Source: Globisporangium splendens | Taxonomy: Eukaryota; Oomycota; Peronosporomycetes; Pythiales; Pythiaceae | Reading direction: 5' to 3' | Assembly: GCA_006386115.1 (NCBI GenBank) | Contig: VFIW01000085.1 | Location: 62,001 to 126,000, forward strand | DNA length: 64,000 bases | Shown: positions 29,921 to 42,237 of the stretch, piece by piece | Numbering within the stretch: position 1 is the first letter of the stretch | Layout: every line of letters begins with the position of its first letter | Program-made: the position numbers and the translations under genes | Notes under the pieces: generated by a model | Told to the model about the DNA's origin: nothing | The model's input: the letters and a program-made list of their open reading frames with translations, nothing else | Database searches by the model: none

Positions 29921-32045
29921 TCATGAAGAAGATGGAGCTGCGGTTGCTTTGGTCGCGTCCAAGAGGTAACGAGGGTTTGACGGCGCCGCGGCCTTGAGCT
30001 GCTCGGTGATCTGTAAGAGTTTATAGGAGGAGTTCAGTAAGAAAATGTCAATATGTTGGTGCAAATATATGGTACTACCTGTCGGACGATCGCTTCCATC
30101 TTGTGGTTCGAGATCAGACTGCGGAAACGCGGATATCTTGGCCGTTCGAGCGTCTATGCACCATTCATACACGTGTGAGCCATTCCTGTCTGCAAGTACA
30201 CAACAGCTAGAATATATGGAAAACGTACGAAAAACTCTTTGAACTTGTCGAGCACGTCGATGTGCTTGATCTGCTCCTGGTGGCGGTGGAAGTGGAACAT
30301 CTCGAGGTTGTACCGGTAGAGCTCGGCGCGGAACGACTTGCGCTTTTCGCGGAGCTTCTCGCGGATCGTCTGCCAGATGGGTGCGATGGGAACCTTGGGG
30401 AAGTCCTTGAGCAGGTCCACGACGTAGTAGTTGAGCTCACCTTCGGCCACAGTCATGCCCATGCGCGTGCGGTTGCGCATGGACCTCATGCGAGTCTGGA
30501 GTTTGCCTGGTTGCGGCGCCGTGGGGCTTCGTGCACTGGTGTTGTTGCTGCCTATTGTCGCTGCGAGATGCGACGACGAGCCTGAGGACAGTGAGAATAA
30601 TCCGGTGCTGCCGCCGATGCCCGTGAGCATCGTGAACGAGTTCAAACTGTCCTCGGACGTCATGGGGAGCAGCAACGTGCTGCTCCCGCTGTGCGGCGCG
30701 AGGATGCCGCTCTGCATCGACATGTGCACCAAGTCACCGACTGACGAGTAGGAACCTCCACTGCTGCCGCTACTGGATTGCTGGTCGTTGCCCGCATCGT
30801 TCGCGATGAGAATCGAGCCACTGCTTCCAGCTGCAGGTCCCGAGATGCTGCCACCGACGTATCCACTGCTGGCACTGCCTGACGTCACGCCCATACGCTC
30901 GAGCTTGTCCTTCCAGGACAGGATCTCCGTCGGCATCGGACTCGAAGACGTGAGCAGCACGAAGCGGAATGCGCATTGGCGGAACACCACCAACTCCTTG
31001 GCGTCCGCAACGCCACTGTCAGCACCCCCATTGCCGCTATTGTATCCACGCAAGCAGCCGTCGGACGTGAGCACGGAGCGACCTGTGAACCATTTCTTCT
31101 GGTCCGGAAGGTTCAGGAGCTTATGCAGCGCCATTTCTGAAGCACTACTCGAAGTTGAAGTTGCACAACTGCCTCCAGGTAGTCCACCTCCATGCGCCAC
31201 GCCTGCATTAGAAGAACAGAAGGCGGATGGAAGACGCGCTGCAGGTGCGGCATCTGGTTGATGTACTCGAACCGCAGCCACGTCTCGACGTTGATCCACT
31301 TGTGGTACAGCGCTTCCTCGCGCACACGCACCATGAGCTGCACGTGGCGCCACCAGTGCTGGATCACCATGATCTTGCGCTTGGTCTTCTCCATGGCGAT
31401 CGCGAACTGCATGTCGATGGACAAGCCGCTGAGGAACCGCCGCAGGATGCTCACATACGCAGCCTTCTGTCGGAACCGCAGCCGGAACCGCAGACAGAAC
31501 GAGTTCTTCACGATCACGTGCTTGGCGTACGCGACCGAGCGCACGTGGTCCAGCCGCCGCCACTCGGTGAACACGAGCTGCTGCACGTGGCGCTGCTCCA
31601 TGGCGCGGATCTTGCGCAGCAGCGTCACGAGCTGGTGCAGCCGCTCGCTCTCCTGGATCGGCTTGGTCGCTGTCACCACTGTCGCCGTCGAGTTCGAGAC
31701 GCCATTGCCCGATGCTTTGCACACTAACGCAGATTTTGCCGAGGGCTCCTGTAAACCGGACAGCGGCACAATCGGCTGCCGACTCACGTCGAGAAAGATG
31801 GACGAGCGGCGCTTGAATGCGGTCAACGTGAGCTCATTGTTCGCCGCAGCATCGTCGTCCAAGTCGTCCTCGTTGTCCCCCTTAGTCATGTTTTTCTTCT
31901 GCAGGTGACGGCGACGCGCACTTCGGATCCGCTGCACAGCGCGGTGCTGGTCTACTTGAGCCTTGTTCCTCTCCACGTAGTCGATCTCCTGCTGTCGATG
32001 CTGCTGCCGGGACTGTTCAGCGCGCACTGTCGCGATCGTGTGGCG
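29921..32045 (-). CDS. Helical protein of unknown function, probable continuation of the SHIPPO gene
   Basis: Proposed exons on the minus strand: 31188-32045, 30229-31098, 30079-30153, 29921-30010. The last two introns (75 and 68 nt) are well supported: GTACGT...CATAG and GTAGTA...TACAG, leading to SLISNHKMEAIVRQ and then ITEQLKAAAPSNPRYLL. The junction near 31099-31187 is weaker. Either an 89-nt phase-0 intron (GTGGAC...CCAG) or a one-base frameshift joins the two main frames. The first part is rich in Trp, Arg and long helices (IMVIQHWWRHVQLMVRVREE), suggesting a structural or microtubule-associated protein. The second part contains a Ser/Gly linker and a conserved C-terminus (RYNLEMFHFHRHQEQIKHID). 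No known domain was recognised. The first internal ATG is at 31889, but the frame is open further up to a TGA at 32073. An 84-nt in-frame intron would fuse it to the SHIPPO frame. Confidence 0.6.
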
Positions 32046-32072
32046 CTGGGACGCGAGTCGTGGCGTGCGCGA

Positions 32073-32777
32073 TCAGTTCGGATGGTCATTCTGTGGCGCG
32101 TTCTTGTCGAGAAACGAGCTCGCAGGCACGTAGTAGTAGCTCGAGACGACGCTGGCCGTGGGTGACACGAGAAGCGCGGTCTCAGTCTGCCGAGGAGTCT
32201 GCGAGAACACGGCGACTGCAGCTTTCCGCGTCGTGAGCTCGTCGTTCGTGAGGTACTGACCTGGTCCGAGCTGGTCCGTCGAAAAGTTCTCGTGGAATCG
32301 GTCCGAGGGACTGAATTTGACACAAGCCGTGGTCTTCGGACGGATATTCGCGACGTCGTACTGGCCTGGACCGAGTGCGAAATGGTCCTTGGCGATGCCC
32401 CCAGACGCCGCATGCTTGCCATCGTGACCGCGCATCCGCGGTGGCGGCCGCAGACTCCCGAAGAGGAACTCGTCCTTGCGCGGCGTCATCTGATGGAAGT
32501 TGACGCACGCGTCACGGGGCTTGGCCAGCACCTTGTCCTTGGCGTTGGCGGGCGTCGCGAACGACGAGCTCGGTGTCGGCTTACGTCGATGGAAAAACTG
32601 CTTGTTGGTCTCCAGCACGCGGGCACGGCAGTAGCCTCTCCGCGATGGCTTCATGGCATTGTCCGTCTCATTGGACGGGCTTTTGTTGCGAGACGCTGGA
32701 GGCTGCAATGGGAACTGGTACGTCGACTGGCACACGCTATGCACGCGCTCGTGATACTCTTGAAGCTGCAGAATCAT
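32073..32777 (-). CDS. SHIPPO/STPGR repeat (ODF3-like) flagellar protein
   Basis: A frame of 234 residues from the ATG at 32777 to a TGA at 32073. It contains sperm-tail PG-rich repeats: HFALGPGQYDVANIRP, DQLGPGQYLTNDELT and a degenerate upstream unit. Such repeats occur in proteins lying inside or on axonemal microtubules of flagella. The start is uncertain; a later ATG at 32654 is also possible. The downstream frame continues in the same phase after the TGA. A potential intron (32046-32129, 84 nt, GTGCCT...CCCAG) would remove the stop and join it to the gene ending at 29921 as an 846-residue protein. If so, the last ~18 residues given here are intronic. Confidence 0.65.
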   Translation of the reverse strand: MILQLQEYHERVHSVCQSTYQFPLQPPASRNKSPSNETDNAMKPSRRGYCRARVLETNKQFFHRRKPTPSSSFATPANAKDKVLAKPRDACVNFHQMTPRKDEFLFGSLRPPPRMRGHDGKHAASGGIAKDHFALGPGQYDVANIRPKTTACVKFSPSDRFHENFSTDQLGPGQYLTNDELTTRKAAVAVFSQTPRQTETALLVSPTASVVSSYYYVPASSFLDKNAPQNDHPN

Positions 32778-33173
32778 CGCGCACGATGTGTGGCTGTGTG
32801 TTGTCTTGTGCGACGTACTCGGGCGATGGTGGTTGTGGTGGTAGGACACGAGCACGTGCGAGTGGCGATGATATTAGGGCTGAAGCTGTTGCTGCTGTGC
32901 TGCGTCTTCATAACGCGATGGCATGGCCGCGTGGTGATCGCCAACGCGCGCACTGCTGCCATGCGCCATCGTCATTGCGCCAGTCAACGAGAGCAATGTG
33001 GAGTAAATGGCTACATCCTGTGAAACGCCGTGCTGCGATGCGACTCTCCGATCTAACAATAGCACCATTATTGTATTTTTGAGCAACGGTTCAATAGACA
33101 CACATACAGTAAGTGAGACCTACGTTATTGAAGTTCGTGAGACGCTCACCACCAACCAATCAATCCGTTGGTC
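32778..33173. other. Intergenic between SHIPPO gene and GGT 3' end
   Basis: No gene seen. It should contain the SHIPPO promoter and the end of the gamma-glutamyltransferase transcript. Confidence 0.5.
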
Positions 33174-34935
33174 TCACCAACCCATGGCGCAGCCGTCGGC
33201 GCGGCCGTCGGAGCCCGCGGAGAGCACGCCCGTGCTCGGGTCGCGCAGGATGATCTGACCGCGGCCAAAGAGCGTGCGCTGCAGGCCGCTGCGAACAACC
33301 ACGACGTGGCCGAACTTGGTCTGCAGCGCGTCGACGACCTCGGACGTCACGTCGTCTTCGACAAACACGTAGCTCTTGTCGTTGTCCTCGCGCTGCGCGT
33401 CGATGCAGAACCGCGCGCCGTCGATCGCCTCCTGCGCGTTGAGCTTGTGCAGCAGCAGGTTGCAGAGCACCTGCACGTGACCCTGCGGCTGCATGAAGCC
33501 GCCCATGACCGTGAACGTCGAGTGGAGCTCGTCAGTCCCGTGGAACGTCGAGATCGCCGGGATGATCGTGTGGTACGGACGCTTGCGCGGCGCGAGCGCG
33601 TTCGGGTGCAGCGGGTCGTTCAGGCAAAAGTTGCTGCCGCGGTTCTGCAGCGAGAATCCCGTGTGGCGCGGGATGAAGCCCGTGCCGAAACCTTCATAGT
33701 TGCTGTTGACCATGGACACCGCGTTGCCAGCGCCGTCGACGACCTGGAAGCTCACGGTGTCGCAGCTGAGCACGGGTGAGCCACGCTGCGGGTTCACGGT
33801 CGCCTTCTGTCTGTTGATCAGCGCCGCGCGCTGCTTGGCGTACTCGGCACTCAGCAGTTCGTTGATCGGGAGGTCCGGCATGTGCTCCATGTCGCTCACG
33901 TACCACTTGGCGTCGGCAAACGCCAAGCGCATCGCTTCAATGAGCAAATGAAGGTACTCGGCGCTGTTGTGGGCTGGCAGGTTAGTGTCTTCTTCTTGTG
34001 GCAGCAACTGCTCCAGGATGTTGAGCGCGAGCAGCGCCGTGATACCCTGACCGTTCGGCGGGATCTCGTACACGTCGACGCCGCGGAACGTCGTCTTGAT
34101 CGGCGTCACGAACGTCGACGTGTGCGCCTTCAGGTCGCCGAGCGTCATCACGCCACCCTTGGACTGAACCATCTCGACGACGGCCTCAGCGATGCGTCCT
34201 TCGTAGAATCCGGTCTTGCCCTTGGCCGCGATCTCTTCAAAGCATGCAGCCAAGTACGGGTTCTTGAAGATCTCGCCTGCCAGCGGCGCGCGGCCATCGA
34301 TCAGCAGCTCCTACAACAATGGGACCAACACGAATAACACCAGCATTTCGCATTTTAGAGGCAAACTTGCATCATGATTGAAAAACGAATAAACTTACAC
34401 TGGCGTACGGGCCGCGCTCGAGCTGGAATTGGCCACGCTTCCAGGACGCGGCCGTGAGGGTGCTCACGGGAAATCCCTCCTTGGCCAATGCGATCGCAGG
34501 CGCGAGCACGTCAGCGAGTGGGAGCGATCCCCACGCGTCAATAGCGTCGGCCCAGCCCGCGACAGTGCCGGGCACCGTGACAGCATGGCCGTGGCTGCGC
34601 GGAATGAATGTTGCTGGCGCAGCGTTCGCATCGCCATCGACGGCAAAGTCCTTGAGCGCCTGCTCCCTCGTGAGCGCCGCGGGGCTGCGGCCGCTGCCGT
34701 TCAGTCCGAGCACTTGCTTGGTCTTGGCGTCGTAGTAGAGCAGGAAGCAGTCGCCGCCGATGCCCGTAGAGCACGGCTCGGTGAGGTTGAGCGTCGCGGC
34801 CACGGCGATGGCGGCGTCCACGGCGTTGCCGCCCTGTTTGAGGATGCGCATGCCGACCTCGGTCGCGAGCGGCTGAGAGCTAGCCACCATGCCGTGGCGC
34901 GCGAACACGGGCGAGCGTCTGCCGATCGTGACCAT
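33174..34935 (-). CDS. Gamma-glutamyltransferase, bacterial-type
   Basis: Two exons, 34399-34935 and 33174-34310. The 88-nt intron is GTAAGT...TGTAG and the product is 557 residues. The large-subunit signature is at the start (HGMVASSQPLATEVGMRIL; GGNAVDAAIA) with GIGGDCFLLYYD. The autoprocessing site is CDTVSFQVVD, where the Thr becomes the nucleophile of the small subunit. SNYEGFGTG and FSLQNRGSNF follow. GGTs transfer the gamma-glutamyl group of glutathione and related compounds to water or amino acids. The 'GDTV'-like site and short length match the prokaryotic type rather than animal membrane-anchored GGT. No signal anchor is seen from the chosen ATG. The frame is open upstream to 35334 but that part has no recognisable content. 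Confidence 0.88.
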
Positions 34936-35536
34936 GAGGGACGGAGGAGAAGAGGGAGAAAGCTGCTGCTGTGGGCTTGACGGGCGATTTGGAAATGAGG
35001 TGCTGCACTGCGGACGAAGGCGAAGCGCACGCGCACACGTGTGTGCTGTCAACGCACGAGACCGAAGAGTGCAACACTCATCCGCGTTGGCACCTTGCCG
35101 CACGCGCATCAGCCATGCCAAGTGCCCATCTCCAAAATGTTGCGCATCAGATATGGGCTCAACAACAATTGTAGCACACTGCTCTACATTGACATGCAGA
35201 ACGCTATGTGGCACATTGACTGGCACCGAGTCTGGATCTATCAGTTTGTTTGGGAAGAATCGCATTCGAAAGTCCAAGTCACAGCCGCCCCTCTCTGTAG
35301 AAACACATGCAGTATATGCATTGTAGGAAGACATAGCATGTCAGAGGATACGAACGTGTTGACAACTGAATATTTTCGATGACTTAGTCATCGATTAAAT
35401 AAGGCTATTGGGTATACGATTGAGACTAAAGAGATAGTTGCAATCCGAGTGTTCCTACCAAGCCAACCCCACATCGACCAGAAAAAGGCGGATTGGGAGG
35501 GGGCACTATTTTCACTTTTTGCTCACCCCTCACAAG
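34936..35536. other. Divergent intergenic region, GGT and SPOC genes
   Basis: No gene supported. Just before 35537 the plus strand has TTTTCACTTTTTGCTC, an initiator-like pyrimidine-rich element for the SPOC gene. Confidence 0.5.
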
Positions 35537-38034
35537 ATGAGTGGCAGCTTAGCGGACGGCAGAGCGGCGGCTTTGAAAAAGCGCTCGAGCGTGTATGAGC
35601 AGTACCTCAACATCAAGCAGCACGTGATCCCCGGCGCCGCGCAAGAGCAGCAGCAGACGACGACGACGACGACAGGGAGCAGAAGCAGCATGCAGGAGAT
35701 CACCAACTCCACCGGTGCGTGCTGTCCACCCATTCTTTCCCTCTCTGTAGCTCTTCGTTTGGATCCGCCACGACGGGACTTTCCGAGTGGACAAGATGCG
35801 TGTGTAGAACAAAATGGCTGTGGATATGATGTGTTGCTAACTGTGCTGTCGTTGCGTGTGTGTGTGCGCATGGCGTTGTGCGTATGGCGTTGCGTGTGGT
35901 GTGTGTGAAGACGAGCTGGAGCTGGAAGCTGGCGAAGTGGTTAGTGCCAATATATGTGAAAATGAAAACCAAGATATCAACATTGATCGTTCAAAGCAGC
36001 AGCAGCCGCAAGACAAGTCTGTGGACGCGACGAAACCGAGTGGCTCAACTACTACTGCTACTGCTGCTGCTGTTTTGAAGGATCATGGGGGTGAGGCGGT
36101 TGATCTGTTGAAAGATGATACAAATCCGCTAACTGCGCGTTCTTCTGATCCTGTCGATGAAACAACGGTGACGACTCCAACGACTGTGTTTCCGGACAAA
36201 CAGCTCATGGCTGCGCGCAACCAAATGATGACCCAGAATCGACCAAATGATCGAGGAGAAAGACCAAGATCAGGCGAAGACCGCCCCGATTGGAGACGAA
36301 GATCGCCACCACCAAGTAATGGCCACGGACCGCCATCAAACCTCAGAGACGACCGCCGGGAGTCATTCCGCGAACTAGGATCCCCGCGCCGCGGTCCTGC
36401 CTTCCCACCGAATGGACACCCAAACGGCAACGGGTTTCCTCCAAATGGACGCGGTCGAAGTCGCAGCCGCAGTCCTTCACGCAACGGACCTCTATTTCGA
36501 GGACTGCAACCCAACCATCAGCAGGCGCGAGACCCACTGCCTCCGAGGTATGAACCTTCTCGCAACAATGATCGACCACCATCGCCTCGAAATGGCGGTC
36601 CACCTGGCTCCGGAAGACGATCTGCATCCCCTGGACGCCGAGATGGCGGTAACTTTGGTCGTGGTCCAAGTCCAGGTCGTGGTCCAAGCCCAGGTCGAAG
36701 ACCGCCGCCCCCAGATTTCCGTGGTCGCAGCTCGCCACGCGATATGCCGTTTAACGGTAATGGCGGTCCACCAGCAGGTCCCCGACGCAGTCGCAGCAGA
36801 AGTCCGCCACGGAATGGAGCTGGGTTCCGACGTGGCAGCCCTCCACGCGGACGGAGCCCTCCGCGCTTTGGTCCTAGAGGACCAGGAAGAAGTCCACCTC
36901 GAGATGACCGCTTTGGTGGTCCAGGCCGTCGAATGAGTCCGCCACGTTTCGGTGGCGGTCGTCCAGGCAGTCCTCCACGTGGTCGCCCTGGCAGTCCACC
37001 ACGCTTTAGACCCGGTAGTCCGCCACGTTTTGGGGGCCCTGGTCCAGGTCGTCCTGGCAGTCCACCGCGCTTCGGCTCCAGTCCTGGTCGTAACATGAGC
37101 CCGCCACGTTTCGGTCGCCCAGGCAGTCCGCCGCGTTTTGGAGGCCGTCCAGGCTCACCGCCGCGTTTTGGTGGCCGTCCAGGCTCACCGCCGCGTGACG
37201 GATTTCGAGGACCACCGCCTCCTTTCTTCGATAACCGTGGACCGCCACCGCCGATGATGAATGGTGGTGGCAACATGCCTCCTGGAGGCATGTTTCCTCC
37301 TCGAGGTCGAAGCCGCAGCCGCAGTCGTAGTCGTCCTCGGTCTGTGGATGGTCCAGATATGCGTAAACGAGACCGAAGTTGGGAGCGCAATGCGCCTCCA
37401 GGAATGCACCAGCCAGGCGCTGCGTACCCGCTGCATAACGCTCCAACTCGAACGCTTTTTACACCGGTAAGTCTCTTGTCGTGAGAATGGATTCAATTCT
37501 TTGCTACAGGTTGCTGATATGTGACTCTTTTCATCTTCTGTGTTTCAGGCTATGGGCGAATGGCAAGTCGAATTGAAGCGCAGTGGTAAGACCAAGTGCC
37601 GATGCCGAGGTGCTGCTACGGGTCTTCCATCGCCAGTGCAATTGTGAGTATTGCTGATCCGATATTAATTTGGTTGCTGTTGTCTTCATGTGGCTCATTT
37701 GCTCGATTCGCTTTGGTTTGTTTGTAGGCCATTGGCGCTTGACGTCGTTCAGCTTCCGCATCTCGCCAAGTTTCAGGAGTTTTTGATGCTCGATAAGCGC
37801 GAACTCAAGCGAGTCGTGTACGAACTGTTGCCGGAGACGATGTCGGACAAGATCGGGTACGACGAATTCCGCGAGTACCTGATTCGCGGTCGAAACGGGG
37901 CTTCTCGTGCCGGAGCCGCAGTGGAAATGGATGCCCTCGGGTTCAAAGTGTTTATCCTCCCGCCTGGCATGGCTGCCAGATCCCTTGGCTACAAAGGCGA
38001 TCAGATGATCGCAGTGCTTCGAAAGAAGGTCTAA
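35537..38034 (+). CDS. RS/PG-rich SPOC-domain nuclear protein (Spen/DIDO-like)
   Basis: Four exons: 35537-35714, 35911-37466, 37549-37643, 37728-38034, with GT...AG introns of 196, 82 and 84 nt; the product is 711 residues. After a short N-terminal helix region the protein has a long disordered stretch rich in Arg, Ser, Pro and Gly. This includes RS-type runs (GRSRSRSPSRN, RGRSRSRSRSRPRS) and more than ten 'GSPPRF/G' repeats. The last ~165 residues form a SPOC domain: AMGEWQVELKRSGKTKCRCR, LPHLAKFQEF, GYDEFREYL and the C-terminal AVLRKKV. SPOC domains bind phosphorylated peptides, including the RNA polymerase II CTD, in transcription and RNA processing. RS repeats point to splicing speckles. 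No RRM was found, unlike classical Spen proteins. Confidence 0.85.
36925..37203 (+). repeat. Coding minisatellite, GSPPRF units
   Basis: The repeated peptide RPGSPPRFGG is encoded by near-identical units of about 24-36 nt. Two 30-nt units at about 37142-37200 (starting GGCCGTCCAGGCTCACCGCC) are almost identical, indicating recent slippage or unequal exchange within the coding region. Confidence 0.7.
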
Positions 38035-38409
38035 TTTGTCAATCAATGTCGAGAATGAGTGAGCTCATCATCGTTCGTGAGTAGGTAGATACCAGGAGCG
38101 CACACCTCTTTGCGCTGTCAAAGTCTGCTTACTCGCAATATTAACATATCGCCTATGAATACGTACGTTCATTTTCGTCGGTCTTCGTCTCATGCTTCCA
38201 CACTTTCTTTGTCTTCAACTACGCTTCGGGATGCATGGTGGACATGAGCCGCAATAAACAACACTTCATTCATTTATTTATTCAATCGGCCGTTCGACAA
38301 TATCAATAACACTTGGCTGCTAGCAGTCAGCACTATAGGATAAGATAGATAGGGAGAGCTAGGCTGGACGGATGGAGCACTCACACAAAGACACACGACA
38401 CAAACAAAA
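38035..38409. other. Convergent intergenic region
   Basis: 3' flanks of the SPOC gene (plus) and the PI4K gene (minus). AT-rich, with AATAAA at about 38254. No gene seen. Confidence 0.5.
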
Positions 38410-41400
38410 TTACATGATGCCTACCCACGCTCGCTGGTACTTGTCGTACCAACGGGTTCTCCAGTTGTTGATCGACTGGTCAATCAGCTGGTTCACAAAT
38501 ACTTGGCACGTGCTGGTGCGCTCACCCGGTTTCAAACGCGCGCGAAGACCTTCAATGACAGCACGCTTGCCTCCTGCGAAGCAAGGCAAGTCCGCGTTAC
38601 CCACGAACATCATTTCCACGAGCAGCACGATCTTCTCCATGTTTCGCTGCAACGCAAGGAACGCACGGATGCACAGCGATCGGAAGTAGCGGAAAGTCGA
38701 ACTACGAGGGCCACCCATCAATTCGACAAACTCGTCCGTCAACTTGAATGGAGCTCGTTCAAAGTTCAAGTTGCTGCCAGGACTGTTGGTCAACAGGAAC
38801 CCGAAGTCAATGTGAATCACGTGGCCTTGAGTGTCCAGAAGGATGTTGCCATTGTGACGATCCTTAATTTGGAACACGTAGCAGACCATCGAGTAAGCAG
38901 CGAGGCTTTCTACAAAGTTTCGGCGAGCTCGGGCAAATCCAACCGAGTCTTTGTTTCCATGAAGGCGATAGAAGAAATCCCTAAAGAATAAAAGCACCAA
39001 GTTAATACAAAGTGTGATCACACAAATCGGAAGCCAAACGCAGTCAACTTACAAAAGCGTGGTGTAATCAGGATCATTTCGCTTCAGAGAATCAAGGGAG
39101 ACTGTGTCGGGGACTGCTTCAATCAAACCAGTTTTCGCCGAGGTTGCGATAACGTTGTAGGGTCTACGAAACAACAAATGATTTGTTAGAAATGGCATCA
39201 AAACCGCAACTGGCATCGACGGTGAAAGAAACAAAGCCTTACCGTAGCCGAAGTGGAAGAGAGTACTCTTTGAAGATTCTGTCACATTGTGCGATGAGTT
39301 GGGCCGCAAACTGTTCTTGACGAAGATCATCATTGCTTTTCACAATGACCGAAAGCAGCCGCCAACCAGGATGGTCACGGAAAGCGGACGTCTTGCGAAT
39401 TCGCGCTTCTTTTTCGCTCCAGCGTTCACGGAAAACGATCACAGGAGTTTCCTCTTCCTCATCCTTCGCGGTTTCTTCGGTGATAGTCGAAATTTTCCCC
39501 TCGTCTTCAGAATCAGTGTTGTCTCGATCGTTGTCGGTCAGTCCGTCTTCAAGGTCGAATTTCACTTTCCAAGCATCACTGTCCGTGAAATCCAGACTCA
39601 AGCTCAGGTCTCGATCTCTCTTCTTTGGTCGTTCCTCTTGAGACGTATCGCCCTTGTCACGTTTGGCTTTGCCTTTCTTTTTCGCTTTCTTAGCAACAAC
39701 TACAGGCGCAGGTGTGACAATTGGAATAACAGGTTCCATAGCCACTGAAACTTCCGCAACAGCGTCCAAAGTTGGTTCTTCCTTCGACTCTACTGCGCTG
39801 ATTGCACTCTCTGGGTCGGTGCAAGCCTCCTCTTTCTCGCGCTTTTGCTTCTTGGAAAACCAAGTCGAGTAGAAACTGTCGAACTGACCCCCTGAACGTG
39901 TTGCAGTGCTTGCTCGAGCTTTGCGGCGGCCAGCACGCGGCAAACTCCACTGGCCCATTCGCATCTTCTGCTCTTCGCTGGCCTTTTCCAGCTCATCATT
40001 GGCCTTTCTCTCAGCTTCATCTTCCGTCTCGATATGCTTCTCCTCGACCTCCTTCTCATCGTCACCTTCTTCACCACCATCCAATGGATCTTTCGGTGTG
40101 AGCGGCACGGCACCTTTATCTAGATTTTTCATATCCGCTTTCTTTGGTTTCGATTTTTTTGACCCCAGAAGACCGGCCAGGAAGAATGGAGTATAAGAAG
40201 ACGAGGTTGCGATGGTCTCACTTTCTTTTTCCGGTTTCGCGCTTTTCGACGTTGCTGCTGCTTCCTGCATTGGTTCTGCCTGCGATGTCTCGTCGACGGA
40301 GTCCTGTTGCTGTTCCTGTTCATTCACGAGTGGCACCGCAGCGCTGCAGTCGGTAGGCAGGCTTGCCCGTTTTGCTGTTGTTGCAGGTCCCGATACACTC
40401 GAGTCTGAAGTGTGTCCATTCTGAGCAGGAGGTAGCTGTGAAGAGTCCATCACGACGTGACCTGTCTTCTTGAAAGGCATTTTCAAACTGAACCCGCGAG
40501 GTTGAGTTCGGTCCACCACATCTTCTTCCAGCTTCTTTTTCTTCGGAGACGCCACCGGTGGAGCAGAATTGTAGTCAAGCACCTCGACAACCAAAAAGCA
40601 TGGCACTCTCTCTTTCGTTGAGAAGGTGAAACACTCGTCAACATGGATGGCTTTGACTCGATGATGCGAGTTGCCAATAGGCAGATAGAGCACGTCCGAC
40701 GGCAGCACCTTTTCCTGAATCTCACTCAACCCTGCACGTAATTGGGTCACGCGCTGTGACAACGGTACTCCAATAAGACGGTCTGCTAAGTCAGTGAGCG
40801 CGGTAACAAAATCTGGTGTCTGGTTGAACAGCGACGTCTGCTGGGTGCTTCCTTCTTCTGGTCTTGCCTCGTACACCACCAACTCCCGTTTGCTCTGCAA
40901 ATGCCCAGCGAAGGTTTCATCGTTTTCCAAAACTCGTGGATCCATCTCTTCGTCGATTGCAAAGATTGACGATCGTCGCCGAGATAAATTGGCAGGTTTC
41001 GCGACGGACACTTCCTCATTGCACAAACCATTGTTCATCAGTAAAGCAGGAACGCCGGCTCGTTGCTCGATCGCGGTCAACAGGTCCGAGTTTTCTTGAT
41101 CTGGAGACGCTGTGACACTTAAATACTCCGATTTGTAGCTTTTCGCGTCTTCGCAAAAAGAGCGGAGAAACCATGTGAGGCGGTGTGCAAATGCCAGCGA
41201 CTCTCCACTTCGCGACATCAGGAAGCACTCCAATTGATGCTGCTTGGCGTAGTTGCCATGAAGCAAAAATGTGCATAGTTGCGGGATGTAGAACTCAAAC
41301 TGGAAAACAAAAGCAAAACACGGAACACAAGATGTAGTTAGTCCTCCACAAAAAAGAGTCCTCATTGCATGCTAAGATGGAAATAAATCAAAAGACTTAC

Positions 41401-42237
41401 CTCGGCAGCGTTCGTTTCACAGCTGCTGTACAGTTCTTCGACGATATCCTGGTGCGCGTAGAGCTTGAGCAATAAATGGAAGACGTCGTTCTGCTGCTCG
41501 AAGGACGCCGGACCCGATTCGGCTTTGGACAGACTCGTGATCTTCTCCATCGTGTTGCGCAGCTTTTCGTCCCAAAAGTGCTTGAATTTCTCCACATTCT
41601 TATCAGGCTCCTCCGGCACCACGATCTTCTTCAGCGACGGCACTGACTTGAGCGACGGCGCCGATGTCAGCGTCGGGTTGGACGACGAAGGCGACGACGT
41701 GTCCACGGATTTGGTTTTCTTTCGCCTCACCTTGCGAGGCTTCCGCGTGAACAGCGACGCGCGCACTTTGGACGGGATGTCGATGATGGAGAACCGTCTG
41801 GGCGATTCCGACGAGCTCGACGTGCGCCAATCGCTGTCTTCATGGTCGGCAAACATTTTCGACTCGTCGCTCTCTTCATTCTGTAAAAAATGAACACACC
41901 ATGAGATTAAATACAAAAAAAGAAGAGAGTGTCCGCGACGAGGTTTCCCTGATGCTCGCATAAAGCGTACCACGATGAAAGCCTTGACAGGAGACTGCGT
42001 CTGGACTGGCATCTTCGCATTCGTCTCGACCACTTTAGCGCCGTTCTTCATGTCGTCCTCCGTCTCTGGCTGCTGGTTCTCACTCTTCGTCGTCGTCACG
42101 GCATTCTCAGCGACCTGTTTCTCGACAACCACGCCGTCTCCTGCACCCGCCACGATCGTATCCGCGGCGACATCCACATGAAGCGGCGGCGGCGGCGCGT
42201 GCTGTGTCTCGACCACCATCGTCGTCATCTTGTACAT
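38410..42237 (-). CDS. Phosphatidylinositol 4-kinase, type III beta-like
   Basis: Five exons on the minus strand: 41971-42237, 41401-41880, 39243-41299, 39053-39163, 38410-38980. All introns have GT...AG ends and matching phases; the product is 1161 residues. The N-terminal third is low-complexity (with a Ser/Lys-rich block). A helical lipid-kinase-unique region follows (IPQLCTFLLHGNYAKQHQLE) and then long acidic insertions. The kinase lobe starts near LLSVIVKSNDDLRQEQFAAQ and continues RPYNVIATSAKTGLIEAVPD. It contains the catalytic loop KDRHNGNILLD and the metal-binding HIDFGFLL. The C-terminus (RTRWYDKYQRA) matches the PI4K-beta ending. The enzyme makes PI4P, typically at the Golgi. All catalytic motifs are intact. 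Large low-complexity insertions make it longer than animal PI4KB. Confidence 0.92.
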
